Below, one piece after another: positions 1 to 6,530 of a stretch of DNA of 11,383 nt. The DNA comes from Nitrospirota bacterium (lineage in GTDB: Bacteria > Nitrospirota > Leptospirillia > Leptospirillales > Leptospirillaceae), in NCBI GenBank assembly GCA_021828525.1, contig JAJZGM010000029.1, positions 1 to 11,383 on the forward strand, in the 5' to 3' direction. The notes under the pieces were generated by a model. The model saw only the letters and a list, made by a program, of their open reading frames with translations, searched no databases and was not told the DNA's origin. The stretch's first letter is position 1, and each line of letters begins with the position of its first letter. The translations under genes and the position numbers were made by a program.

Positions 1-811
1 GCTCTCCCGTACTGTTGACAACGTGGCCTCCCTCCCCCCGAAGGGCTTCCGTCAGGAGAAAGGGGGATTCCCCTGGCAGGTCGAGAACGGTCGGATGAAA
101 CTGGGTAAAGGCCAGCCGTTCGAGAAGGGCGCCGGACCGGTGGCAGACTGCGGCCGCATCCCCCACCTGGGACGGGGGATTGGTCGTCCGGGCAAAAAGG
201 GCGCTGAATCCTCCCGTGGCCATGATCGTGGCCTTAGCCAGAACCTCAAGCCAACCTTCCCCTTCTTCATCCATGAAGAGACCGCCCAATATCCGGCCAT
301 CCGATCCCTTGACGAGACGGGTGAGACGGTAGGGAGTCAAAAACGTGAAACGTTCATGCCCATGCACATTTTGTGCCAGTGTTTTCAGGATGTATGAGCC
401 TGTCTTGTCCCCGCCGGCATGGACAATCCTGGGCCGGGAGTGGGCCGCCTCACGGGTAAAAAGAATTTCTCCGGATTCGCCCCTGTCTAAGGGGACGCCA
501 TAGGAGACCAGAGTGGCAAAGGCCTCTTCCGCCCCCTCGATCAGAAGACGGACCCTCTCCGGATCACAGAGGCCAGCTCCGGCCCGGATCGTATCCTCGA
601 CATGGGAGTCGATGGCCTCACGGTCGAATCCCCAGGGAATGGCAAGCCCTCCCTGGGCATAATAAGAACTTCCGGAGGCGATCGAACCGCGAGAGACCAG
701 GGCAACGCTCCCCAGGGACAGAAGATCCAGGGCCGTCTGGTACCCGGCAATCCCTCCACCGACAATCAGGAAGTCTGCCGTCAGGCGCCTGGTGTGGGGA
801 CTCGGGCTCAT
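1..811 (-). CDS. nadB: L-aspartate oxidase, 3' end beyond the window
   Basis: This is the first ~270 residues of a flavoprotein that oxidises L-aspartate to iminoaspartate, the first step of de novo NAD synthesis (with NadA and NadC); it acts in the cytoplasm. Seen: an N-terminal FAD-binding motif VGGGIAG at residues 17-23, the SSYYAQGG segment at about 48-55, SHVEDTIRAGAGLCD, then TREAAHSRPRIVHAGGDKTG, which aligns with the TREGGHS..RILHA block of E. coli NadB, and further on TQFHPT and LLTEALRGEGG. These blocks favour NadB over the related succinate dehydrogenase/fumarate reductase flavoproteins. The reading frame is open to the window edge, so the protein is cut by the window, not broken. 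The ATG has no Shine-Dalgarno sequence and overlaps the stop of the upstream lipoprotein gene as ATGA, so translation is probably coupled. Confidence 0.93.
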   Translation of the reverse strand, partial: MSPSPHTRRLTADFLIVGGGIAGYQTALDLLSLGSVALVSRGSIASGSSYYAQGGLAIPWGFDREAIDSHVEDTIRAGAGLCDPERVRLLIEGAEEAFATLVSYGVPLDRGESGEILFTREAAHSRPRIVHAGGDKTGSYILKTLAQNVHGHERFTFLTPYRLTRLVKGSDGRILGGLFMDEEGEGWLEVLAKATIMATGGFSALFARTTNPPSQVGDAAAVCHRSGALLERLAFTQFHPTVLDLPGESPFLLTEALRGEGGHVVNSTGE

Positions 812-1353
812 GAGGGCGGATTGGGTTTGGGAGGAGCCGATAGAAATGTATCTCCCGTAAGGCTTTCGATCCGCGCGTGAGCCGGAGATTTCCGGGCCAG
901 AACGACCATTCTGCATTCACCCGTCTGGAAATAGCGGGGTCCGCTTCCTGTCTTCGGGAGACCCGTCATTGTCCAGTGAGCCCTGAATGTGACCGAATGC
1001 GTTGTTTCGTCGACCTCACCGGAGTCCATGACCAGCGTCAGATCCATCTTTCTGAACAATCCGAAAAGCCTTTCCAGCTGGATCCTCGTATCAGGTCGCA
1101 TGGAGAGGGCCGGAGCCAGAAGGTCCATGACCTCATCGACAGATTCCCTGGCATAGGCCTTCTGGAGAGAGTCGCCAATCTTCCAGGCGTTGACGAGCGA
1201 CTGCTCTTCCGGAGTCAGAGGCTTGACCTCACCGCATCCGGCGAATGAAATGATCGCCACAAGGGCGAACGCGATCATCCCGTACCGGAATAAGATCTTT
1301 CCATTCCCCGGCCGTTGCGACGATTTTTTACCGCTGGTCCCATCTGGTTTCAT
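808..1353 (-). CDS. putative lipoprotein, first gene of the nadB operon
   Basis: A 181-residue predicted lipoprotein of unknown function. The N-terminus is basic (K9, K10, R14, K19, R23), followed by a hydrophobic stretch at about 26-38 and a lipobox-like FAGC with the lipidated Cys at residue 40. The mature part is about 140 residues, with a helical start (PLTPEEQSLVNAW) and a later part rich in beta-like segments that could be an NTF2-like fold; that is only an impression. A longer reading frame reaches to 1443, but it would run through the promoter (-35 at 1438-1443, -10 at 1415-1420). The ATG at 1353 is therefore the first sensible start, with a weak GGGGTGA just upstream. The stop overlaps the nadB ATG. 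Its place ahead of nadB suggests co-transcription but does not reveal a shared role. Confidence 0.75.
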   Translation of the reverse strand: MKPDGTSGKKSSQRPGNGKILFRYGMIAFALVAIISFAGCGEVKPLTPEEQSLVNAWKIGDSLQKAYARESVDEVMDLLAPALSMRPDTRIQLERLFGLFRKMDLTLVMDSGEVDETTHSVTFRAHWTMTGLPKTGSGPRYFQTGECRMVVLARKSPAHARIESLTGDTFLSAPPKPNPPS

Positions 1354-1414
1354 TATCACCCCAATTTTTTCCCGGTCCCGGCCCCTGGTCCTTCCTAGAG
1401 CCATTCGCGTTCGA

Positions 1415-1443
1415 ATTATAGACCGCCTTTCCTGGCAGGTCAA
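1415..1443 (-). promoter_or_regulatory. sigma-70-type promoter of the lipoprotein-nadB operon
   Basis: Read on the minus strand: TTGACC (1443-1438), a 17-bp spacer, and a perfect TATAAT (1420-1415). Transcription would start near 1408, leaving a leader of about 55 bases before the ATG at 1353. This is the best-matching promoter in the window. Confidence 0.75.
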
Positions 1444-1475
1444 AAATGGCTCCAGGTCTCTTTCGGAGCCATTTT
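1443..1475. repeat. perfect 11-bp inverted repeat between divergent promoters
   Basis: AAAATGGCTCC (1443-1453) and GGAGCCATTTT (1465-1475) are perfect reverse complements separated by 11 bases. The left arm touches the -35 of the minus-strand promoter, and the right arm ends 14 bp before the proposed -35 of gltX. The A-tract/stem/T-tract form also resembles a bidirectional terminator. However, nothing is transcribed into it except from outside the two promoters, so an operator is an equally good reading. Confidence 0.6.
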
Positions 1476-1489
1476 CTCCACTTCCCGGA

Positions 1490-1519
1490 TTGTCCGCTTG
1501 CGACTCTCCGTGTTATTCT
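1490..1519 (+). promoter_or_regulatory. candidate extended -10 promoter of gltX
   Basis: TTGTCC (1490-1495), an 18-bp spacer, then TATTCT (1514-1519) preceded by TG at 1511-1512, giving the extended -10 form TGnTATTCT. Transcription would start near 1526, about 42 bases before the TTG start of gltX. The match is moderate and rests on position as well as sequence. Confidence 0.45.
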
Positions 1520-1567
1520 TTCCCTGTCGAAACAAAAGACCCCACGTCTAACATCAGGAACCCCGCC

Positions 1568-3040
1568 TTGCCCTTGCCAAAAGATTCCTCCATTCGTGTC
1601 CGATTTGCTCCGAGCCCGACAGGTCACCTTCATCTGGGGGGCGCAAGGACCGCCCTTTTCAACTTTCTTCTGGCCCGACATTACAAGGGGACTCTGGTCC
1701 TCCGCATCGAGGACACAGACCGCGAACGCTCCACCCAGGAATCCATCGCCGCCATTCTGGATGGACTTTCCTGGCTTGATCTCGGCTGGGATGAAGGGCC
1801 CTTCTACCAGACCAAACGGCTTGACCGTTACCGGGAGCTCGGCCTCGATCTCCTCGATAAAGGGTTGGCCTACCGGTGCGACTGCACTCAGGAGAGGCTC
1901 GAATCCCGCCGGGAAGAGGCCTTCAAGCAAGGTCTTCCCCCCCGCTACGATGGTCGATGCCGTGACCGGAGGGTCGACCCCTCTTCCCCCCATGTCATCC
2001 GATTCCGGACCCCTGATAACCAGGCCATTGTTTTCAATGATCTCATCCGCGGGCCCCTCTCTTTCGACAGCGGGGTCTTAGATGACCTCATCATACTTCG
2101 GACGGACGGGATGCCGACCTACAACTTCGCCGTTGTCGTGGACGATATCGACATGAAAATCACCCATGTCATCCGGGGTGATGACCACATAAACAATACC
2201 CCCAGGCAAATTCCTATTTTTCGGGCTCTGGGAGCTCCCCTGCCCGATTTCGCCCACCTTCCGATGATCTACGGACCCGACCGGACCCGCCTATCAAAAC
2301 GGCACGGAGCGACCTCCGTCATGGCCTACCGCGACATGGGATTTCTTCCGCAGGCACTGGTCAATTATCTTGTACGTCTGGGATGGTCACACAAAGACCA
2401 GGAAATTTTCAGCCGGGAGGAACTTGTCCATTATTTCGACCTGGATCATGTGGGATCTTCTCCTTCGGTCTTCAACCCCGAAAAGCTTCTCTGGCTGAAT
2501 GCCCACTACCTCAAGAACTCTCCCGGTGAAGACCTTGTCCCTCTTCTCAGGGAACAGCTCCCCCCCTTTACGGACCCCCTTCCCCAATCGAGCGATCCGG
2601 CTCACTGGATCCGGGTGGCGGAAGAACTCAAGGGTCGCTCAAAGACTCTGGTCGAGCTCGCCCAGTTCAGCCATCCTTTTCTTGAAAATTCCCGGACCAT
2701 CGATCCGGAGGCCAGGAAAAAAATCCTCACTCCTGGAAACGGCGCGGTTCTCGAGCAGATTTCGCTGGCCCTCCGGTCTCTTTCCGATTGGACGGGGGAG
2801 AGTCTCAGAAATGCTTTTTCACAGGTGGGCGAAGCCCTTCACCTGAAGCTTGGAGAGCTGGCCCAGCCTGTCAGGGTGGCCATTACAGGGAGAACTGTCA
2901 GTCCCGGAATTTTCGAAGTTCTTCTCCTCGCCGGGCGGGACGTCTCCCTCGCCCGGATTGACGAGGCCGTCCGTCTCTCCCAGGAGCCAGTTTCCGACCT
3001 CCAAGATTTCCGAACCGGGAAGGAAGATTTGCATGATTGA
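1568..3040 (+). CDS. gltX: glutamyl-tRNA synthetase
   Basis: A class I aminoacyl-tRNA synthetase of 490 residues, close to the usual bacterial length, that attaches glutamate to tRNA(Glu) in the cytoplasm. Seen: the HIGH-type motif FAPSPTGHLHLGGARTALFN (residues 13-32), RIEDTDRERS, and the KMSKS-type motif RLSKR at 241-245. The zinc-site pattern is C104-x-C106-x24-C131-x-D133, where the E. coli enzyme has His at the last position. The frame is open back to 1190, but that extension has no family similarity and crosses the promoter region. The TTG at 1568 lies 8 bases after AGGA (1556-1559) and puts the catalytic motif at the normal distance from the N-terminus; a second TTG at 1574 is possible. 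The stop overlaps the next gene by 8 bases. Whether the enzyme also charges tRNA(Gln) cannot be told from this window. Confidence 0.95.
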   Translation: MPLPKDSSIRVRFAPSPTGHLHLGGARTALFNFLLARHYKGTLVLRIEDTDRERSTQESIAAILDGLSWLDLGWDEGPFYQTKRLDRYRELGLDLLDKGLAYRCDCTQERLESRREEAFKQGLPPRYDGRCRDRRVDPSSPHVIRFRTPDNQAIVFNDLIRGPLSFDSGVLDDLIILRTDGMPTYNFAVVVDDIDMKITHVIRGDDHINNTPRQIPIFRALGAPLPDFAHLPMIYGPDRTRLSKRHGATSVMAYRDMGFLPQALVNYLVRLGWSHKDQEIFSREELVHYFDLDHVGSSPSVFNPEKLLWLNAHYLKNSPGEDLVPLLREQLPPFTDPLPQSSDPAHWIRVAEELKGRSKTLVELAQFSHPFLENSRTIDPEARKKILTPGNGAVLEQISLALRSLSDWTGESLRNAFSQVGEALHLKLGELAQPVRVAITGRTVSPGIFEVLLLAGRDVSLARIDEAVRLSQEPVSDLQDFRTGKEDLHD

Positions 3041-3533
3041 TCCCGCTCTCCCGCCAATCCGGCCCGACGGCCATGTCGAATTCGTCCAGAGGCTCAGAAA
3101 GGTTCTCCTGCGGATCGATGACATCATCCACCTCATCGTCGCGATCTTCCTGATGTCTGGGGCGGTGATTGTCCTTGTCCATTCGGCTCTGGGGCTCACC
3201 AGTCTCCAGACCGATTCCGTTCTTCAGCTTATCAACGACATGCTCTTTGTCGTGATCATCCTCGAACTACTCTGGATCATGCTGAGCTACCTGGGGAGAC
3301 GGAGATTTCCGATCGCCTCCTTTATCCTGATCGGAATCATTTCCACCATTCGGCGGATCCTTCTCGTGGAAGCCCAGTCCTCCTATAAGGAAAGCGAGCG
3401 GTTCGGGGATTTTTCCTATCATTCCCTCCAGCTGATTCTCTACGTGGTGATCGTTCTGATCCTGGTTTACTCCTACAGCATCCTTGTTAAGATATCCGTC
3501 GGCAACGAAACGGAGAACCGGCAGCATGACTGA
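3033..3533 (+). CDS. PsiE-like four-helix inner-membrane protein
   Basis: A 166-residue membrane protein that resembles the phosphate-starvation-inducible PsiE family, whose biochemical role is not established. Four hydrophobic segments are visible at about 31-52, 63-87, 92-111 and 131-152. The stretch ELLWIMLSYLGRRRFPIASF followed by LIGIISTIRRILLVEA has the pattern I recall from PsiE proteins, including the basic RRILLVE end of the third helix. The ATG at 3033 sits 6 bases after AAGGAAG and overlaps the end of gltX as ATGATTGA, so coupled translation is likely. The frame is open further upstream to 2850, but that part lies inside gltX and has no membrane-protein character. No phosphate-box-like site is visible, so phosphate control is not supported here. 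Confidence 0.72.
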   Translation: MIDPALPPIRPDGHVEFVQRLRKVLLRIDDIIHLIVAIFLMSGAVIVLVHSALGLTSLQTDSVLQLINDMLFVVIILELLWIMLSYLGRRRFPIASFILIGIISTIRRILLVEAQSSYKESERFGDFSYHSLQLILYVVIVLILVYSYSILVKISVGNETENRQHD

Positions 3534-4305
3534 CTCCCCGCGCCCAAGGCGCCTCAGGCTTCTTTCACTGGCCACTGTTTTCGTCTTCGCGATCACCGCC
3601 TGTAGCTCCTTCTACCACTTCCGGCCACTCTCCCATCCCGACCCCCGATGGATGCCGATCGTCGAGAAGATTCCCGGAACCGACCTGACGATTGGCGTCA
3701 GGACCTATCACACAGCCCAGGCCACCCACGCCCTTTTTGGCCATCAGGGACTCTGGCGGGAACATGTCATTCCTATCCAGGTCGTTCTCAAGGAAGACGG
3801 GGCAAACATGGAAACCTCACTTGTCCCCCATTCCGTTTTTCTCTCCGTCCTGAAGAAGAATTACCGGAATATTTCTCCCGCCGAGGCCTTCGACATCGCC
3901 TGGCAGGCCAATGTCCCCTATCAGAATGCCAAGCAAGTCCTTTACTATACCGGTCTGATTCTTTTTACGATCGTAACCCTGGGTTTGGGGTCCATGATCT
4001 GGGTTCTCCCCTCTCCCTTTTCCCAACCAAATCCTGCCCAGACTCCTTTCGGCCGGGATCTGGCCTACAAGGCCTTTCCCGCCCAAGCCCCCCTCTATGC
4101 CCATGGAAAGGCCGGCGGTCTTTTTTATTTTCACATTCCCTTCAACGAAAAACTTCTATCCAGGACGCAGTTCTCGCTCCAGCTCCGGGAGACCGATCTG
4201 GACAAGAAACTTCCTCCCCGGATTATCTCTGTCTCGGTCAAACTGACCTCACGGTCCCGATCAAAGGTCAATCCCCTGATGGAAATTCTTCACGGGTTTT
4301 TCTAA
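3526..4305 (+). CDS. putative lipoprotein with an internal membrane segment
   Basis: I do not recognise the family of this 259-residue protein. The N-terminus is a clear lipoprotein signal: R6, R8, R9 and R11, a hydrophobic core LLSLATVFVFA, and ITAC with Cys at residue 26. An unusual feature for a lipoprotein is a second strongly hydrophobic stretch at about 138-162 (LYYTGLILFTIVTLGLGSMIW), which may span or insert in the membrane. The last ~90 residues look beta-rich (LFYFHIPFN, TQFSLQLRETDL, ISVSVKL). The ATG at 3526 overlaps the PsiE-like gene as ATGACTGA, with GGAG 10 bases upstream. An in-frame ATG at 3484 is less likely because it lies within the upstream gene and would put 14 extra residues before the signal. 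It is the last gene of the gltX operon, and the next gene is convergent. Confidence 0.75.
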   Translation: MTDSPRPRRLRLLSLATVFVFAITACSSFYHFRPLSHPDPRWMPIVEKIPGTDLTIGVRTYHTAQATHALFGHQGLWREHVIPIQVVLKEDGANMETSLVPHSVFLSVLKKNYRNISPAEAFDIAWQANVPYQNAKQVLYYTGLILFTIVTLGLGSMIWVLPSPFSQPNPAQTPFGRDLAYKAFPAQAPLYAHGKAGGLFYFHIPFNEKLLSRTQFSLQLRETDLDKKLPPRIISVSVKLTSRSRSKVNPLMEILHGFF

Positions 4306-4350
4306 GGAGAATGACTCAGGAATGATTGAAATATCAGGGGAAAAAGAAAT

Positions 4351-4638
4351 TCAGGCCAGGAGATCTTCTTCGGGATTGTGGGGATTCGGGACCTCATACA
4401 ACCGGCTCAAATAGTGCCATCCCCAGTCCAGGTAGATCGTCGCGCTGTCACGAAGGGCCTGGGAGGCGACATGGCGGGATTTTCGATCTTCCTCGGAAAG
4501 AGGAGCGGAGGAATCTTCCCTGTTTACGGTATCGAGAAGAGCATGAAAAGATTTGATAGACTCCTCAACCTTCAGGAAGGCATCGGCCAGGAGATTGTCT
4601 TGATAATCGGGAATATCATTGAGGATTTCTTTTTTCAT
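4351..4638 (-). CDS. small acidic helical protein at the end of the oxidoreductase operon; possible fifth subunit
   Basis: A 95-residue protein of unknown family, rich in Asp, Glu and Leu, probably all helical, with no Cys, signal peptide or membrane segment. It contains DYQDNLLADAFLKVEESIKSFHALLD and an aromatic segment YLDWGWHYLSRLYEVPNP near the C-terminus. It follows the ferredoxin subunit gene by 49 bases on the same strand and is the last gene before a convergent one. The five-subunit oxidoreductases described from Hydrogenobacter thermophilus carry a small epsilon subunit beside delta. By position this could be its counterpart, but I cannot confirm that from sequence. There is no Shine-Dalgarno sequence next to the ATG, and a perfect hairpin sits 10 bases upstream, so its expression may differ from the four catalytic subunits. 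Confidence 0.62.
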   Translation of the reverse strand: MKKEILNDIPDYQDNLLADAFLKVEESIKSFHALLDTVNREDSSAPLSEEDRKSRHVASQALRDSATIYLDWGWHYLSRLYEVPNPHNPEEDLLA

Positions 4639-4648
4639 GAGGAAATGA

Positions 4649-4673
4649 GGGGCAAAGGATCGGCCTTTGCCCC
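4649..4673 (-). terminator. perfect 10-bp stem-loop after the ferredoxin subunit gene
   Basis: Read on the minus strand, GGGGCAAAGG (4673-4664), a 5-base loop and CCTTTGCCCC (4658-4649) form a perfect stem starting 14 bases after the delta stop codon. Only a weak T-rich stretch (TCATTTCC) follows, so a leaky terminator, an mRNA 3'-end stabiliser or a processing site are all possible. It lies directly ahead of the small gene at 4638. Confidence 0.6.
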
Positions 4674-4687
4674 GGCCTTTCTCTAAT

Positions 4688-4900
4688 CTAGCGAGCCACC
4701 ATTTTTATTGCATTATGCTTTGCCGCATCACAGACGACGACGCAGAGCTCGCATCCCTTGCAGCGGGATTCGACAATGACTGCCACCATTTTCGTGGTGT
4801 CCATCTGAATGCAGTTGGCCTCCGGACAATACATGATGCAGAGCCGGCATCCTTTCTGGGCGACGCACTCCTCCGAATTCACCTCTGCCACATTATACAT
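4688..4900 (-). CDS. 2-oxoacid:ferredoxin oxidoreductase delta subunit, 2x[4Fe-4S] ferredoxin type
   Basis: A 70-residue iron-sulfur protein that should pass electrons between the catalytic subunits and soluble ferredoxin. The second half has a classical motif C47-x2-C50-x2-C53-x3-C57. The first motif is stretched: C12-x5-C18-x2-C21-x3-C25-Pro, with an extra Cys at 30. Ferredoxins of this fold usually have x2 between the first two Cys, so C12 may ligate through a longer loop, or C30 may take part. The ATG has AAGGG 5 bases upstream, and the gap from the gamma stop is 27 bases. The context (alpha, beta and gamma directly upstream) fixes the role better than the short sequence does. It is named delta by analogy with the Por/For/Oor enzymes. 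Confidence 0.88.
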   Translation of the reverse strand: MYNVAEVNSEECVAQKGCRLCIMYCPEANCIQMDTTKMVAVIVESRCKGCELCVVVCDAAKHNAIKMVAR

Positions 4901-4927
4901 TGATGCCCTTCCCGAGTCTTTTGAGGG

Positions 4928-5620
4928 TTACATGCCCACGCCCGCACTGATCGCGGGATGCTTTGCCGTAAATGCCGTCGCTTCGTCATAGGTCCTGCGG
5001 ATGGTATCGAGGTTTTTCTGAAGAAGCATTTCCTTCTTGGCAAATTTTTTCTTGATCGCTTCATCAAGGGTGGCTGTTCCGCCTGAGGCCACATACTTCT
5101 TTCCGAAACGATCCTGGAGTGCCTTGTCCAGACCATCCATGGTCACAACATGAGTCAGACCAGCCACGGCCCCGAGCATTCCCATATTCGTCGCCAGTTC
5201 GGTCCCGGCAAGTTCAAGGGCGATCTTTGTGGCAGGAACGTAATAGACCGTGACCTTCTTCTTGGCAAGATCCTCCCGTTCCTCATCGGTCAGCAGTTCG
5301 ATATCATCATTGATGATGATCAACCCCCCATCCTTGATTCCGGAATAAAAGGGCATGGTATAGCTTTTTCCCATGGTGATCACCTGGGGATGAAAAACCA
5401 TGACGACATGGGGAAACACGAGTTCTCCCCGGTCAAAAATTTTTTCAGGGCCGATACGGACATAGGATTCTGCCGGAGCCATCCGCTTTTCCGCACCGAA
5501 AAACGGGTTGGAAATCGAAAAGTTTCCTTCGTGAGCCGCTGCCATGGCCATCAGGTGGGCAGAGGTTACAACTCCCTGCCCCCCAAGGCCCGACATGCGA
5601 ATATTGACGCGAGCTTTCAT
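4928..5620 (-). CDS. 2-oxoacid:ferredoxin oxidoreductase gamma subunit
   Basis: A 230-residue protein of the catalytic-domain family (POR gamma, PF01558 type) of pyruvate/2-oxoglutarate:ferredoxin oxidoreductases. The N-terminal MSGLGGQGVVTSAHLMA (residues 9-25) is the conserved glycine-rich signature of the family, followed by FFGAEKRMAPAESYVRIG, which matches the usual 'PSYGPEMRGG..ES.VRIS'-like block. The centre (NMGMLGAVAGL) and the helical C-terminus also fit. The ATG at 5620 has GGGAG 5 bases upstream and lies 16 bases after the beta stop. The in-frame extension to 5698 falls within beta and is not needed. It forms the complex with the alpha and beta products. Pyruvate versus 2-oxoglutarate as substrate cannot be settled by eye. 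Confidence 0.92.
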   Translation of the reverse strand: MKARVNIRMSGLGGQGVVTSAHLMAMAAAHEGNFSISNPFFGAEKRMAPAESYVRIGPEKIFDRGELVFPHVVMVFHPQVITMGKSYTMPFYSGIKDGGLIIINDDIELLTDEEREDLAKKKVTVYYVPATKIALELAGTELATNMGMLGAVAGLTHVVTMDGLDKALQDRFGKKYVASGGTATLDEAIKKKFAKKEMLLQKNLDTIRRTYDEATAFTAKHPAISAGVGM

Positions 5621-5636
5621 CGGGACTCCCTTTTGT

Positions 5637-6530
5637 TTAGGATGTGGCCCCACTTGTGGCCAGCTTTTCAGCCTTCTTCTTTTCCGCAAGTCCGTCAAGG
5701 AATGACTGGGCCTCGGGAGAAATGAATTCCCGGAACTTGAAACGCTCGCCAGGAGCCTCCGAAGTCCTCATTTCCTGTAGGCCTTCCATGCTCTGCTTTC
5801 CGATTTCCAGAATGCACGGAGTGTAGATCTGGATGTAGGTCGGCCCCACTTCTCGGGCGATAAGAACAGCCTGCTTGATGACCTTTTCCACAAGGCTGGG
5901 CTTGCTCGCCGTCATGATGGCGACATAGTCGCATCCCGACTCGCGCGCGATCTCGGGAAGACGCACCTTCTCAAACTTCTTGCCGACCGGAGCCATCTTT
6001 GCGAGGAATCCCTTCTGCATCAATCCGGATTCCTGCCCGCCAGTGTTGGCATAGAGCTCGTTATCAAAACAGATCGTGGTGAATCTTTCCTTCCGGAACC
6101 ATGACTGAAGGGTCATGTCGAGACCAATATCGACTGTGGCGCCATCACCGGCCAGGACGATGACATCCTTGACCCTGTCCGGAAAACGGACGGCCAGGGC
6201 CCGCTTAAGGCCCGTCGCAATCGCGTTCTGGTTTCCGAAAAGCGAATGAATGTTGTGAACGGCTATCATCGGGAAGACCAGGCTCGTGCAGCCGGTCGAA
6301 CCCACCATGACCGTATCTTCGGGGTTGGGGATGGAGGCCATGATATGACGAAAGGCAATCGACTCCGGGCAACCCGCACACAGGGAATGTTCCGCAATCA
6401 GCTCTGTCGCCGTCCCAAAGTCCTTCCATCCACGATTGGGGGAGTCGTAGGTCCCTGATTCCACAAGATCAAGATAATCTTGCGGCATGATATCGACAAA
6501 TTCCTTGTTTATCTGGATTTTCTTACCCAT
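5637..6530 (-). CDS. 2-oxoacid:ferredoxin oxidoreductase beta subunit (thiamine diphosphate-binding)
   Basis: The 297-residue subunit that holds thiamine diphosphate and the proximal [4Fe-4S] cluster. Seen: CAGCP (C51, C54), C81 in GSTGCTS, and C239 in YTPCILE as likely cluster ligands. The ThDP/Mg motif starts with GDGA at 128-131 and ends with DNELYANTGGQ at 156-166, as in PorB/OorB/KorB proteins. The complex reversibly couples ferredoxin oxidation to carboxylation of acetyl-CoA or succinyl-CoA, a key reductive TCA step in autotrophs. The ATG at 6530 has AAGGAG 7 bases upstream and overlaps the alpha stop by 8 bases (ATGGGTAA), so alpha and beta are translationally coupled. A longer in-frame start at 6581 lies inside alpha and is rejected. 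Catalytic residues appear intact. Confidence 0.94.
   Translation of the reverse strand: MGKKIQINKEFVDIMPQDYLDLVESGTYDSPNRGWKDFGTATELIAEHSLCAGCPESIAFRHIMASIPNPEDTVMVGSTGCTSLVFPMIAVHNIHSLFGNQNAIATGLKRALAVRFPDRVKDVIVLAGDGATVDIGLDMTLQSWFRKERFTTICFDNELYANTGGQESGLMQKGFLAKMAPVGKKFEKVRLPEIARESGCDYVAIMTASKPSLVEKVIKQAVLIAREVGPTYIQIYTPCILEIGKQSMEGLQEMRTSEAPGERFKFREFISPEAQSFLDGLAEKKKAEKLATSGATS

Noticed and set aside
877..1248. Open frame of 123 codons on the plus strand
   Set aside because: It is antisense to the lipoprotein gene, which has a clear signal sequence and a strong promoter. The frame shows no domain or ribosome-binding site.
1190..1567. N-terminal extension of the gltX frame
   Set aside because: It crosses the divergent promoter region and lies antisense to the lipoprotein gene. 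It has no similarity to the family, and the TTG at 1568 gives a normal-length enzyme.
3648..4325. 225-codon plus-strand frame inside the second lipoprotein gene
   Set aside because: It has a low-complexity Ser/Pro/Arg-rich translation typical of an out-of-frame reading. The overlapping lipoprotein frame has a convincing signal peptide and coupled start.
4306..4350. Possible terminator between the convergent lipoprotein and small genes
   Set aside because: There are A-rich and T-rich runs on the two strands, but no stem of useful length was found.
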